Source: Ochromonas danica (taxonomy: Eukaryota > Sar > Chrysophyceae > Chromulinales > Chromulinaceae). Taken from it: 64,000 nt of DNA. The translations under genes and the position numbers were made by a program. Below the pieces are notes generated by a model, which saw only the letters and a program-made list of their open reading frames with translations, made no database searches and had not been told where the DNA came from. Below are positions 42,730 to 54,706 of this stretch, piece by piece; positions within the stretch are counted from its first letter, which is position 1, and the number at the start of each line of letters is the position of its first letter. The stretch is from the NCBI GenBank assembly GCA_015146655.1, contig VKHL01000135.1, positions 1 through 64,000 on the forward strand, read 5' to 3'.

Positions 42730-45307
42730 ATGATAATTAAGATAGATTCAGAAGAAGGATTAGAATCATCTAGTCCATTAGCAATAGAAGATCTTCTCTA
42801 TCAAGAAATGAATTGGTTTTTTATTTTAACTAATCCAACATTACGTGAAGATCATCGTATCTTTAACTGTGTCAATCAAACTTTATCTTCTTTCTTTATC
42901 ATGTGTATTGTCTTAACCACATTTAGTATCCCTATGCTAGTATTATTAGCTACTAATTGGGTTTACTGTCATACTATCTATGAATATACATGTTGGATGG
43001 TTTTTGGAATTTCCTTACCAGTCATTAATCTGTTTTGTTGGCAAGTCTATTATAAAGAAAGAAAGATCATTCATTGTCATCATGGAAGGATTCCTTTGTC
43101 ATCAAGTCAGTTAATTGAGAGAGTGCAAGCGATGATGTTGTTCGCATTGCATCTGTTACTGTGTTTTCGTCTAATTAGCAAAGTTATTGCAGGTCCAGGT
43201 CATAACAATCATAACAACTACTCCAAGAGTTTCAATTATAATCCATTAGGTGAATTACATGCCATCCCTACAGATACCAGTATTGTCATCATGATGCTAC
43301 CTATTCTCTATTCTACCATAACACGTGGGGCACATGTTCGATTTTCCTTTCTTCTATGGGCAATGACTATGGTATCTTTAGTATTCTCTGTCTTGTACAT
43401 TGATGCTAGGATGTCAATATTAAATGTAATATTTTATATTATATTCAGCTTTGTCATATTGCGGGAATCTGCTCGTATTAACGTCTTCCTCTACTTTTCT
43501 AATAAACGACTTAAAGAGATATTACAAAGGAAAGAGAAAGCAGCAGAAGAAGCAAGTGCTATAGAAATGCGTCATATGATTGCCAATGTTGCACATGACT
43601 TGAAGACGGTAAGCCACTTGCTATCCTACCAGTTCATACCATCATGATCATCATCATCCTCACCTGTTTTGTTTTCTTGCACAGCCTTTATGCTCTTTCC
43701 TTTGTGGCACAGAATACATATCTCATGTAATTGGAGAAGTTGTCAAGAAAAGGGATATGTTATCAATGGTTGATGTTGACGACTTCGTGCAATCTATCTC
43801 ACATTGTGTGACAAACATGCGCAATACCAACTCTTTCATGCTCATGACCATTAATCGCTGTATCGACTACACGAAGGCTTCAAAAGGAGTGAAGCTAGTG
43901 CCTAAGTTTGAGACGATGGATCTGATGGAAACATTGTCATTACCTTTGAACTGTATGAAGGATATCCAACAACGAGTATCGATCGTGTTAGAAGCAGTAT
44001 CGAGGGAGATTTGTTCTCATATCATAACAGACAAGCAATGGTTACAGGAGAATGTGTTATGTTTATTGAGCAATGCGGTAAAGTATTCGAATGAAGGAGA
44101 AGTGAGAGTGAGGGTTACGATGAAAGCTGCGGAGGACTATTCCCGTGGTGGTGGAGTGATGCAAGCTTTGATTAGCCGAGTCTCTGAGTTAAGACCATCA
44201 TCTGTAGCATCACATAGTACTCTTCACTCCTTTCGATTTGGTAACTCGCGTTCTATATTACCTTGTGAAACTCTGGATAAACCCGACCTTAATGGACCGA
44301 ATGTAACTAATGAGTATTTGATTGTGGAGGTTGAAGATCATGGCATTGGCTTGTCTGAAGATGCCATGGGGAACTTGTTTACTCCATTTAAACAAGCACA
44401 GCGTCTTGCAGGAGGCACAGGGTTGGGATTGTTTAGTTTGGCGAAGCGCATAGAGGCATTGGATGGTAAGTGTGGAGTAGAGAGGCGTCGTGATGGTTTG
44501 GAAGGATCATTGTTTTGGTTTATGATACCTTATCGAGCGGATGAGCAAGCAGCGGAATTATCACAAACTCGTGAGATTTCTTATCGCGCCGAGCAATTTA
44601 ATAACATCCAGCAACTGAGCTCTGTGGCAATGATTGATAGAAATTTGCAACCATTAAATGCTTACGAGAAGCCTGGTAAAATAGTCATTAACAGTGATAT
44701 TCAGTCGTTAGCAGACTGTGTTACTCCTTGTGTTGATCATTTGTTTCATTTCGATTCGTCTAATACTGATAGTGCTAATAAATCAGAGGTAACTCCTCGT
44801 GAAGATCGAAGCATGCCTAAGTTAGATATCCTCTTGGTAGATGATTCTCCTGCCATCCTAAAGATGACTTCCATGATGTTGAAAAGACACAAACATCGTG
44901 TCAGCACAGCTGTGAATGGTGCAGAAGCTGTGAAGATGGTGATTGAGCGTGTGGATCGAGAAGGTCGAGGGTTTGACGTGATTTTGATGGACTTACAGAT
45001 GCCAGTGATGGATGGATTAGAAGCAACAAGACGTATAAAGAATCTGGGTAGTATTTCTAGTGGTACACTGCTCTCGAAAACGTCTCCTTCCTTATTGGCG
45101 GATGGTCAGCTTGTTCATCATAACAATTTGAATCTTGGTGTTAGCATGTTGCAACATTTTATTATTGGAGTATCCGCTAACTCGGATATGGATACTGCTA
45201 ATGAAGCATATCAATGTGGTATGGATGCTTTTATTTTTAAACCATTTTCTTTGGATAAGTTTTATCAAACGTATGAAAATGTTCTTTCTCGCAAAGAACA
45301 TGAATAA
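42730..45307 (+). CDS. Hybrid histidine kinase 1 with six-TM sensor
   Basis: Exons 42730..43608 and 43685..45307 join in frame to about 833 residues. Starting at an ATG at 42673 instead would add 19 residues; 42730 gives an N-terminus more like the paralogues. Six membrane helices (residues about 50-265) are followed by a short linker and the H-box AEEASAIEMRHMIANVAHDLKTPL (His about 289), cut by the intron directly after DLKT. The ATPase domain has an N-box (LCLLSNAVKYSNEGE), G1 (EDHGIGLSEDAM), F-box (FTPFKQAQ) and G2 (GGTGLGLFSLAKR). A C-terminal receiver has LLVDDSPAILKMTSMM, the phospho-Asp in LMDLQMPVMDGLEA, and the Lys in FKPF. The stimulus is unknown. It is one of three clustered paralogues. 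Confidence 0.92.
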
Positions 45308-45936
45308 CATTCTTCTAGTCTTCATAATAATAGATGAAGAAGAAGAAGAACTACTGTCTTATAACTAATGGTTCTCTCGTTTGTTGTTGTTGCTATTATT
45401 TTTATTGTGAATGTTGTCACTGTTATTTTATTGTTATGTGTGTGTTCACATATACTGCTGTTGAATGTGATTTTTGTTTTATTGATGTTCTAACTTAGGG
45501 AATAGTTAACTACAGTACTGTATGGACTTGACGTGGTGCGAATAGTATTAATTTAAATTCTTCAATAATTTAATTGTCTAAATATACATCATGACTACAA
45601 GCAAAGAACAATCTGATCTGACCACAATACAAATCAATGAAGTGTTTTGTAGGATAGGAATAAAGAAACAATATAAAGAATTATGACACGTCGAGATCTG
45701 TTGCGCGTTATTCCCGAACACGTAATAACTCCACATCACTCATTGAAAAGCACAGACTAAAATGAATATAGGTGAGAACTTCAAAGATCACAGTGCATAT
45801 CTCATAGCTGTTTGAATAGTCGAATCTTGATCCACTAATGAAAATGCACATACCTCACCAAACAAACAGCACATCTTAACATCAATGACAGAGCGATGTT
45901 AACGACTGCTGACTGTTAGTAAACCAAACATAAAAT
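45308..45936. other. Convergent spacer between histidine kinases 1 and 2
   Basis: AT-rich 3' flanks of two convergent paralogues meet here. There is no gene, and I see no obvious homology to the other spacers in the cluster. Confidence 0.55.
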
Positions 45937-48461
45937 CTAATATGAACCTGGCAACAAACTTTGAGAGCTTGCTCGACGACTAATCCCAACAGCTTCCTTC
46001 CTTTGAGCAATTACCATCTCATAACTATGGTTAAAGGTTTCCAAAGAAAAGGGTTTGCCAATAAAGGCATCAACTCCAACCTTATAAGCAGAAGCAGAAG
46101 TCTCAGCATCAGAGTTGGCTGAAACACCAATGATAATGTTACGACTATAATTCCAGCTATCATTATCCAACGTAGCACTGGTAGTAGACTTTGTCATATT
46201 ATTAACAGAAACAAGATTCCATTTCTTTTCAATCTCTCTTAATCTCCTTGTTGCTTCTAATCCATCCATCACTGGCATTTGCAAGTCCATCAAAATCACG
46301 TCAAACCCTCGACCTTCTCGATCCACACGCTCAATCACCATTTTCACAGCTTCTGCACCATTCACAGCTGTGCTGACACGATGTTTGTGTCTTTTCAACA
46401 TCATGGAAGTCATCTTTAGGATGGCAGGAGAATCATCTACCAAGAGAATATCTAAACCACTAGATCCTAGGTTTGACTTTTGAGAGGGAGAAGCCGGCAT
46501 CTGCTGACCATTACTGACTGGCATTGTCTCGAGACTTGGCATATGTTCAATAAGTTTGTCTTTCTGCTTTGAACTAGCTCCCTCCGAAGGATGATCATTG
46601 CACTTCGGCTCACTTTGAGGACTCACAATAGGAAGCTCTAAGGAATGCGAGGAAGACAAAGAATCACGGCTTTGTGATAATTCCGCCGCTTGCTCATCCG
46701 CTCGATAAGGTATCATAAACCAAAACAATGATCCTTCCAAACCATCACGACGCCTCTCTACTCCACACTTACCATCCAATGCCTCTATGCGCTTCGCCAA
46801 ACTAAACAATCCCAACCCTGTGCCTCCTGCAAGACGCTGTGCTTGTTTGAATGGAGAGAACAAGTTCGCCATGGCATCTTCAGACAAGCCAATGCCATGA
46901 TCTTCAACCTCGACTCGCAAAAATGAAGATTCGACACCATGCATATTTTTATCGGCATTTTTAGCAAAAGTAGAAGAAGAAAAAGCTCCATGCGAAAGAT
47001 GGCGAGAAGATAGATGGGTTTGAGGAGAATTATAATCATCTGTACCAGAGTCGCCCCTTTCAACCCTCACTCTCACTTCTCCTTCATTCGAATACTTTAC
47101 CGCATTGCTCAATAAACATAACACATTCTCCTGTAACCATTGCTTGTCTGTTATGATATGAGAACAAATCTCCCTCGATACTGCTTCTAACACGATCGAT
47201 ACTCGTTGTTGGATATCCTTCATACAGTTCAAAGGTAATGACAATGTTTCCATCAGATCCATCGTCTCAAACTTAGGCACTAGCTTCACTCCTTTTGAAG
47301 CCTTCGTGTAGTCGATACAGCGATTAATGGTCATGAGCATGAAGGAGTTGGTATTGCGCATGTTTGTCACACAATGTGAGATAGATTGCACGAAGTCGTC
47401 AATTTCGGAAGAAGTAAATACTTTACGCAGTGTTTTCACTTCTTTCATGTCGGTCAATACATGCGATATAAACTCCACACCGCCAAGGAAAGAAGTCAAT
47501 GGCTACACAACAGAGAGTTGGATGCATTATTACAAGAATGTTGGTTTAGATAATATGGGTTTTTACTTACTGTTTTCAGATCATGAGCTACATTAGCTAT
47601 CATATGACGCATCTCCATGGCATTAGCTTCATCAGCAGCTTTTTGTCTTTCAATCAAGATTTCATCCAGTTTTTGATGAGAAAAGAACAAGAAATAGTTC
47701 ATCTTTCTCGCTTCCACAATAACTATGAGACTACCAACACAGTAATAGATAATCAAGAGAGCTGAATTGAAGAGCTTATAGTAAATCATAACAAACAAAA
47801 AGCATGCTAATGCCATTGTCCATAATAGGATAGAATATTCAAAGTTAGCTCCTCGTACGATGGTCACATATAGCAAAGGAGTTAATGTTACCAGAAACCC
47901 TTCTTCCATGGGGATGCCTCGTACATCCCTCTGAAGGTTACAATTGAAATTATCTAATATGTTGCCAACACCATCATGACAATGATAACCACTAATAATA
48001 ACAAACTTGGCAATAACAGCCGAATGGACAACAAAGAAGACAGCCATCTGAAAATAACGTAGAAATTGTCTTGCTGAAGGTGATAATACTCCTTTCGATT
48101 TACGAGTTAATAGAAAGAACTTCAAATAGACACCCCAGATGATGATATTGATAACGGGTACAAAACACATCAAAGCAATCCAATTCCCCCAATCGTTTTT
48201 CATGGCGTTCGTCATGCCAATATTTAAACAAGAAACATAGAGGGTAGGGATGGTATAGACGGATATAGCAATATTCATGGCTACTAAGGATGATAGTGTT
48301 TGATTATTAGCAGTGAAAATATTATAAGCAGCACGTAGTTCACGATTACTTAATCTCAGCATGTAATCCACATTAAGATGAACTTTGGCATCAATTTCAC
48401 TTGATGAAGCAAAGGAAACACCATTGGCAGCAGATAAGGATGATGACGTTAAAGCTACCAT
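45937..48461 (-). CDS. Hybrid histidine kinase 2 with six-TM sensor
   Basis: Exons 48461..47571 and 47502..45937 join in frame to 818 residues. The architecture matches kinase 1: six-TM N-terminal region with NQTLSSLVAMNIAIS, H-box MIANVAHDLKTPLTSFL (His about 293) with the intron at the same codon, and N, G1 (EDHGIGLSEDAM), F (FSPFKQAQ) and G2 (GGTGLGLFSLAKR) boxes. The receiver carries LLVDDSPAILKMTSMM, LMDLQMPVMDGLEA and GKPF. The linker between ATPase domain and receiver is unrelated to that of kinase 1, whereas the catalytic blocks are almost identical at DNA level. It is convergent with kinase 1 and divergent from kinase 3. Confidence 0.92.
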
Positions 48462-48861
48462 AATTCTCTCTATATATATTTTTTATGAAGGTCGTCAATT
48501 CTAATTAATTACCAAACGAAAACATCAAACAACAGACATGAGCAACCGAACCGATTGATTTCCCTCACCGCACTTGTTCTGGGAAGGAGTTAAATCTCTG
48601 CTTTGAAGACTTTTATAATCTGTTTTGATGACTTCTGATCGTTGAAGCCCCCACTCCCCACTCCTCGTCACCAACAAGTGGAAACAAAAAACAATTAATT
48701 CATCACAAATAACAATTTCTTCCCTCTCTTTGTCTTTCCTTTCTCCATGATTTCGATATTACTATTATTCTAAAATCAAATTGGCTTTTCTATAAACTAT
48801 TTTGCTTTAGTAATAGATATTTTATTTTCTATTTGGTGAGAAAAATTCATCTAATAATAAC
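48462..48861. promoter_or_regulatory. Divergent promoter between histidine kinases 2 and 3
   Basis: This 400-bp region separates two kinase paralogues transcribed away from each other and should hold both promoters. It is AT-rich near both starts (TATATATATTTTTTATG at 48470-48486). The recurring TTAAGTTAA element is absent. Confidence 0.45.
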
Positions 48862-51349
48862 ATGCCAGGAAAAGTTGATGAATGGGAATTTGCGGCAGCA
48901 TATGAAATTGACAAAGAAGTGAATAAGACTTTCTTCAATCTGAATGTCTTCACTGATGAAAAATTAAGAAATTCTTATCGCAAATTCAATCTAATTTCTC
49001 AGACGCTGTCCTCTATTTTCATCATGAATGTTGTCTTAAGTGTATTTTCTTTTGCGTTTTTCATTGTTATTGGTCTTAACTATCCTTATTGTGAGACCAT
49101 CCTGGATTATTTTAATTTCTACTGTTTTTTTGCTTTCTTGGGTGCTGACAATATTATTTGTTGGACAGTTTATTTTCGACAAAGAGCTGCCCACAAATTA
49201 AATGGTGGAAACCTTTCCTGGGAATCAAGAGCCTTTCTTGAAAGTGTTCAAAAGAGAATGTACTTCGCGACACAGACTTTGCTTTGTTATCGCTTGATCA
49301 GTCGCGTTGTTGTTGGTCAATGTCCTCAAGGTGGCAGTAGTGGTCTCACTTTTAATTGCAACCCAATGCACAAGGTTCACTCACTACCACCAGAAATCTG
49401 TATACTTCTTATGTTGATTCCTTTGCTATTTGCTATGCAAGTAAGAGGAGCTCATTTGGAATTTTCTATCATACTTTGGCTAATGGCATTAGCCTCAATG
49501 GCCTTCAGCGTAGGGTATGATGGTGCAGATAATGCAATTATGTTTGTGATATATTATGCGATCGGAAGCTTCTTGCTCTTGGTGAGTGCCGGGAGGATGA
49601 ATCTCTACCTGTTTTTCTCACACTTGAAGCTTCGAGAAACGTTCATTGAAAACGAGAAAGCTGCCGATGTAGCGCAAGCTTTGGAATTGCGTCATATGAT
49701 CGGTAATGTCGCTCACGACCTTAAAACGGTACGATACGAATTAATAATCTTTCCTCTATGTAACGCACCCTATACTCATCACGTTCAATGCATTTTCGTA
49801 GCCTTTATCATCTTTTTGGGGCGGAATTGAATACATCAGTCAAGTAATGAAAGATGTTACTTACAAGCACCGTCAACAACACCTTTCTCGTTCTGATATG
49901 GAGGATTTTATTCAGTCTATTTCCTCTTGTGTGACAAACATGCGCAATACCAACTCTTTCATGCTCATGACCATTAATCGCTGTATCGACTACACGAAGG
50001 CTTCAAAAGGAGTGAAGCTAGTGCCTAAGTTTGAGACGATGGATCTGATGGAAACATTGTCATTACCTTTGAACTGTATGAAGGATATCCAACAACGAGT
50101 ATCGATCGTGTTAGAAGCAGTATCGAGGGAGATTTGTTCTCATATCATAACAGACAAGCAATGGTTACAGGAGAATGTGTTATGTTTATTGAGCAATGCG
50201 GTAAAGTATTCGAATGAAGGAGAAGTGGTCATCAGAGTTACTAAAGAAGTAGCATACGCTAATTCTGCCTTAATAGATGAGAATAATAAGAAAGGTGGAT
50301 CGGTTGATGATTTGGATTCGAAAACTGGTCTAGCTTTTGTGAACACTTTCCGAATTGTACCGTCCGCTAAAGTCTACTGTTCGACGGATCTCGTAGAGGA
50401 TGATGCTGGGGAAGAGTTTCTTAAAATTGAAGTTGAAGATCATGGCATTGGCTTGTCTGAAGATGCCATGGCGAACTTGTTTACTCCATTCAAACAAGCA
50501 CAACGTCTTGCAGGAGGCACAGGGTTGGGATTATTTAGTTTGGCGAAGCGCATAGAGGCATTGGATGGTAAGTGTGGAGTAGAGAGGCGTCGTGATGGTT
50601 TGGAAGGATCGTTGTTTTGGTTTATGATACCTTATCGACCAGATAATACCCTCTCTTCTTCTACTGAACAATGTTGTTCACCTAAACGTGACGAGCCTGT
50701 TGTTGTTGTTGCTGAACAAAAATCATCTCCATCATCGCGAAAGTCCTTGAAGCGGGCTTTTACTGAAGGCGTTCGGCCATTACCAACGTTAGATGCTGAT
50801 GAAGAAGCTATGGTGCAACGATCTGGCAAATTAGACATCCTGGTGGTGGATGATTCTCCTGCTGTTCTTAAGATGACTACTATGATGCTTCGCAGACACA
50901 AGCATATTGTTATCACTGCTACGAATGGCGCTGAAGCTGTCAAGAAAGTCAATGAACGAATTTCGATAAGAGGTTCTGCATTTGATATTATTTTGATGGA
51001 TTTGCAAATGCCTGTCATGGACGGCCTCGAAGCCACACGACGATTGAGGGCATTAGAAAAAAGCGGAATATTTACAAGCCTTCCACGTACCAGAACGGTT
51101 AGTGCGAGCAGTGAGCTAAATATCCTTGAACAAGGGTTATTTGTGGAAGATATGGAACGTCCCCTGCCCCCATTGTATAACCTTATTATAGGAGTATCAG
51201 CCAATTCGGATGATGAGACTGCTAAAGCAGCTCAAGAGGTGGGTATGGATGCCTTCATTTCAAAGCCTTTCAACTTGGACACATTTTATAAGATTTATGA
51301 ATGGGCAGTAACCCACCGAAAGCAACTACCTTTGGAAGCACAGGGATAA
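48862..51349 (+). CDS. Hybrid histidine kinase 3 with six-TM sensor
   Basis: Exons 48862..49728 and 49802..51349 join in frame to about 804 residues. The same architecture is present: six-TM region (SQTLSSIFIMNVVLSVFSF), H-box LRHMIGNVAHDLKTPLSSF (His about 285) with the intron at the same codon, N-box LCLLSNAVKYSNEGE, G1 EDHGIGLSEDAMANL, F FTPFKQAQ and G2 GGTGLGLFSLAKR. The receiver has LVVDDSPAVLKMTTMMLRRH, the phospho-Asp in LMDLQMPVMDGLEA and SKPF. The DNA of the dimerisation/N-box block equals that of kinases 1 and 2, but the receiver DNA is clearly diverged. The membrane region is also diverged, so ligand or input may differ. Confidence 0.92.
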
Positions 51350-52040
51350 TTTGGTCTTATAAATGTTTGAGTTGTTGAAAGGACAGTATTTTGCGAATTT
51401 GGTTATTTCTTTTGCAATTGCACAAAACTTTTCTGTCGTTTGCTTTATTCTTCTATTCCTACCTGTGGCATAGTGTATGAAACTATGAAGCTTGTCTTTC
51501 ACGGCATGTATTTTGTCTTTGTAGCATGCACGTTTTAAATTGTTTGCGTTTCGAGTATCATTGCGTGTTAATGAAGCGTCTACTTCTCATGTCATTCAAC
51601 TTTATATGATATCGCTTTCAAGGTGATTTCGGAGTTGTTTTGTTATAAAGTGTTTCGTTAGGTTTGTTAAGGCTTCGCTGCGAATGAGAATCGCTTCTCA
51701 GTGTTCTGGAATTTCGCGAGCCATATGAATCTTGTAGAATACTATTCGTTCCCCTATTAGCTAGTAAGGTTTTTTGTTGACCAACGATTCAACAGTAAAT
51801 ATAAACTACTGTAGTATTGTAATGCACTGCTCTGATTCTAAAGGTTGATTGGAAACTGTATTGCATGTGATTTGAAATCTCTCTTTCTTGTGGTTATAAA
51901 TCCAAAAAGTAGGGTTTGGGGACGTTTGTCGGCTGGTTCTGGTTGATTGCATGCCACGCCAATACCATTCCATACCATACCATTCCTTTGCATCTTGCAT
52001 TGCATTGTATTGCTTCCTTTCAAGAAAGAAAAGAGAGAAG
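51350..52040. other. Intergenic region upstream of DNAJC25
   Basis: This holds the 3' flank of histidine kinase 3 and the upstream region of the DnaJ gene. There are T-rich stretches and near 51960-52015 a run of short direct words (CCATACCATACCATTCC, TGCATTGCATTGTATTGC). No RNA gene or supported frame is seen. Confidence 0.5.
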
Positions 52041-53541
52041 ATGTTGGTCTTGGGACTCTTCTGCCTCTTCTTATGCATTGCATGGGCTGAAATCTATGAT
52101 CCATGTTAGTCTTCTCTTATTGTGTTATTATTATGTATTGTCATTGTTATTATCAAAGACCAATCTAACACTATTTTTTGCAGTGAATGTCTTTTGTGGT
52201 TCTGTTAGTTGTTATGATGTTTTGAATGTAACCAGAGATGCTACTTTAAAAGAAATTAAAAAGGTAAGTATGTTCTTTCTTTATTTCCTACATCCATTTT
52301 GCTACTCTTTCTGATAGTTTGGAGATGTATGATACAGTCTTATCGCAAAATCTCTATTACCTATCATCCTGACAAATACAAAGAAAGCAATGCCACTGAG
52401 GTCTTCCGATTAATTGCTAAAGCTTATGAAGTTCTTTCTGGTAATGAGTCTAGACCATTATTCGACTACTATTTGGACCATCCTCGTGTAAGATATTATA
52501 CTTGGCTTTGTTTATGCTATATTTAATCTGACTGTCTGTTCTTCTTACTGCTGCTGTTATTGCTGTTGTGATCTCATAGGATTATTATAAAGTTTCGGGG
52601 CAACACTACTATCGCAATCTTCCTAAAGCTGATGTTCGTCTTATTCTATTGATTGTTGTGGGTCTGATTTCTTGGTTTATGCATTCTGTACAAAATTCCA
52701 AATATCAAAGGGCATGCAACTTTCTCAAGCAGGCTACTTTACAGAATCTTAGTTTAAAGAATGGTGGTACCAAACAAACGTTAGAACTTTATCGACGAGC
52801 TACAGAGCTTTATGATGAACACGTTCAACAATGTAATATCCTCTTCTCTTCTGTATCTTTGTCCTGTTCATGACAACATTTATACTGTTGAATATACAGT
52901 ACGTGCTAAAGGAGATAAGACAGCTGGAAAGGCGAAAGCTCAGGACCCTGCTTTTGAGAAGTGTGTCGAACAGGTTCGTATTTTGTTTGTCATGTTCATT
53001 CGTTTGGTTGGGGTCGCTAATGAGCTATGTTCATGGGTACACAGGTAGTAGCTGAAGTTAAAATAGAAGGCGGATATCGAAAGCCTGAATGGAGAGATCT
53101 TTTTGCCTGGCAACTTCTCATCTTCCCGTACACTTTCACTGTTTGGTGTCAGAAGTATTATCGTCGCTATATCTCCTCAGCGGTAGGCAGCCATACCTTT
53201 CTTTCTTCTGCAAAGTGTTTGGAAGAATCTAATTGGTGTATGTTTTGGTTTTGTAGCCTTTGCCTCTTGAGGACAAGGTAGAGATGAGTCGCGATCGACT
53301 GGGTCTGGCATGGTGGGAAGACCTCAGCCCTCAGGAACAACAAAAGTTTTTGGACATGGAGATTTGGAAAGAAGAAGTCTTTCAAAAATACATGGCTGAG
53401 CAAGAAGCTCTTTTAGAACAGCAGACTTCTTCAAAGAAGATGAAGAGCAGCAAGAAGCTATCCAAGGTTACTCGTAGAAGAGGTCGTCTAGGAGTCAACG
53501 AACAAGATGACGATAATGATGACTACGGTTATGTGGAATGA
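52041..53541 (+). CDS. DNAJC25: DNAJC25-like ER-membrane J-protein
   Basis: Seven exons (52041..52104, 52184..52263, 52338..52487, 52580..52832, 52900..52973, 53045..53182, 53257..53541) join in frame to 347 residues. A signal peptide (MLVLGLFCLFLCIAWA) precedes a J domain with CYDVLNVTRDATLKEIKKSY, the HPD motif in TYHPDKY and AYEVLSGNESRPLFDYYL. A membrane helix (ILLIVVGLISWFMH) and a charged helical region follow. A second hydrophobic segment lies near WQLLIFPYTFTVWC, and the C-terminal domain has MSRDRLGLAWWEDLSPQEQQKF. The order matches DNAJC25, an ER membrane J-protein that would stimulate a luminal Hsp70. The many small exons contrast with the single-exon genes nearby. The tail is Lys-rich. 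Confidence 0.93.
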
Positions 53542-53619
53542 AGAACGAGGAGAAATCAACAAAAGGGATGGAAAGTGATCTATTTTGTTATTATTGTTGT
53601 TCAATGTATAACAAGTCGC

Positions 53620-54324
53620 TCACATTTTACCAGCTATAGCATATAGAAAAGCATATAATGCAACACAAAAGATGCCCACAGTCCCTCCAATGACTAATGG
53701 ATGAGTACTTTCCTGCTTTGTCTTCGTTTCACCTTCTTTCCCAGTGCTATCCTCTCCTTTTAGAGCACTATCGGTGCTATCAGAAGAAGAGGTTAAGGAG
53801 ACAAGAGTCTTTCCTTCGAGTACCATGGTGTTCTTATTCAAGAGTGCTTTCTCCTTGGCAAGGAGAAGACGTGCCATAGAGGGACTGAGTTTCACTGTTC
53901 CTCGAGCTTTCTCACACAAGGAATAGCCTACACTGAGAGAGAATGAATGAATCTTCATGAGGTAGACAAGTAGAACAAGGATAGAACGAGTTCGTCCAGA
54001 GTCACAAAAGAGCAAGACAGTCTCTCCTTTGGTCACTCGCTCATGAATGAAATCAATACAACGATCCCATTCTTTCTCTTTGGCCTCTGTTGGTTCTATT
54101 TTATAATAAGTAACTTCTTTCTCTTTACAATATCCAAAGAGGTCCTCAGAACAGCAAATCACTGCCCGACACTTTCTTGCTCGTAGCTGAAGGAAAGAAG
54201 AAGATGCCTGATCTCCAACAAAGAGCTTTCCCTTCACACCTCGGCCAAGTGGAATTAACGCTGCACTATCATCGTATTGATTTGCAGAGTTATCCACGAA
54301 TTCCACTTTCAGCTTGTTTGCCAT
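53620..54324 (-). CDS. Tail-anchored dual-specificity phosphatase-like protein
   Basis: The single-exon frame encodes 234 residues. Residues about 30-150 form a cysteine-phosphatase-like domain with LFVGDQASSSFLQLRARKCRAV and the signature loop LLFCDSGRTRSILVLLVYLM, which keeps the Cys and the CX5R Arg. The usual His before the catalytic Cys (HCxxGxxRS) is Phe here. The helix after the loop, which ends SLCEKAR, is typical of dual-specificity phosphatases. A Ser/Thr/Lys-rich linker precedes a C-terminal hydrophobic segment (LVIGGTVGIFCVALYAFLYAIAG) with only two residues after it, suggesting a tail anchor. Activity may be lowered or substrate range changed by the His-to-Phe difference. Substrate and membrane are unknown. 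It is convergent with DNAJC25. Confidence 0.82.
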   Translation of the reverse strand: MANKLKVEFVDNSANQYDDSAALIPLGRGVKGKLFVGDQASSSFLQLRARKCRAVICCSEDLFGYCKEKEVTYYKIEPTEAKEKEWDRCIDFIHERVTKGETVLLFCDSGRTRSILVLLVYLMKIHSFSLSVGYSLCEKARGTVKLSPSMARLLLAKEKALLNKNTMVLEGKTLVSLTSSSDSTDSALKGEDSTGKEGETKTKQESTHPLVIGGTVGIFCVALYAFLYAIAGKM

Positions 54325-54706
54325 GCCACTTTTAGACTAGGACTACCAATTGATTTGCCATTTTCCTCTGGTTGATACTCCATTCCATGGAACTATCCAC
54401 GGAATAGTGGGATTCGCAGAAATTTCGCCGTGACTGTAAATTCACTTGTTTGAACCAAAATACACTCAAGAAGCAACTCCGTGACATAACTTTATGATAC
54501 ACACGGACCATACAACAGAGGTCATGTCAATCAAAAAGTAACATGCTACTCCTAAGCCTAAGTAAACGACTAACAAACTATGAACAGTGCCAAGCCCTCG
54601 TTTCCTCAATAGTGAAAAATGGAATAGCTCGTACCAAACACTTCACAAGGAAAGCTCTATTCTAAGCAAAGGGCTACAAAATAAACTAGTTTCATTGGCA
54701 GCGCTT
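54325..54706. other. Spacer between phosphatase-like gene and 96-aa gene
   Basis: This contains the upstream region of the phosphatase-like gene and the 3' flank of the next gene on the same strand. ATTCCATGGAACTATCCACGG (54382-54402, one of four such palindromic sites in this window) lies about 60 bp upstream of the phosphatase ATG. No gene is evident. Confidence 0.5.
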
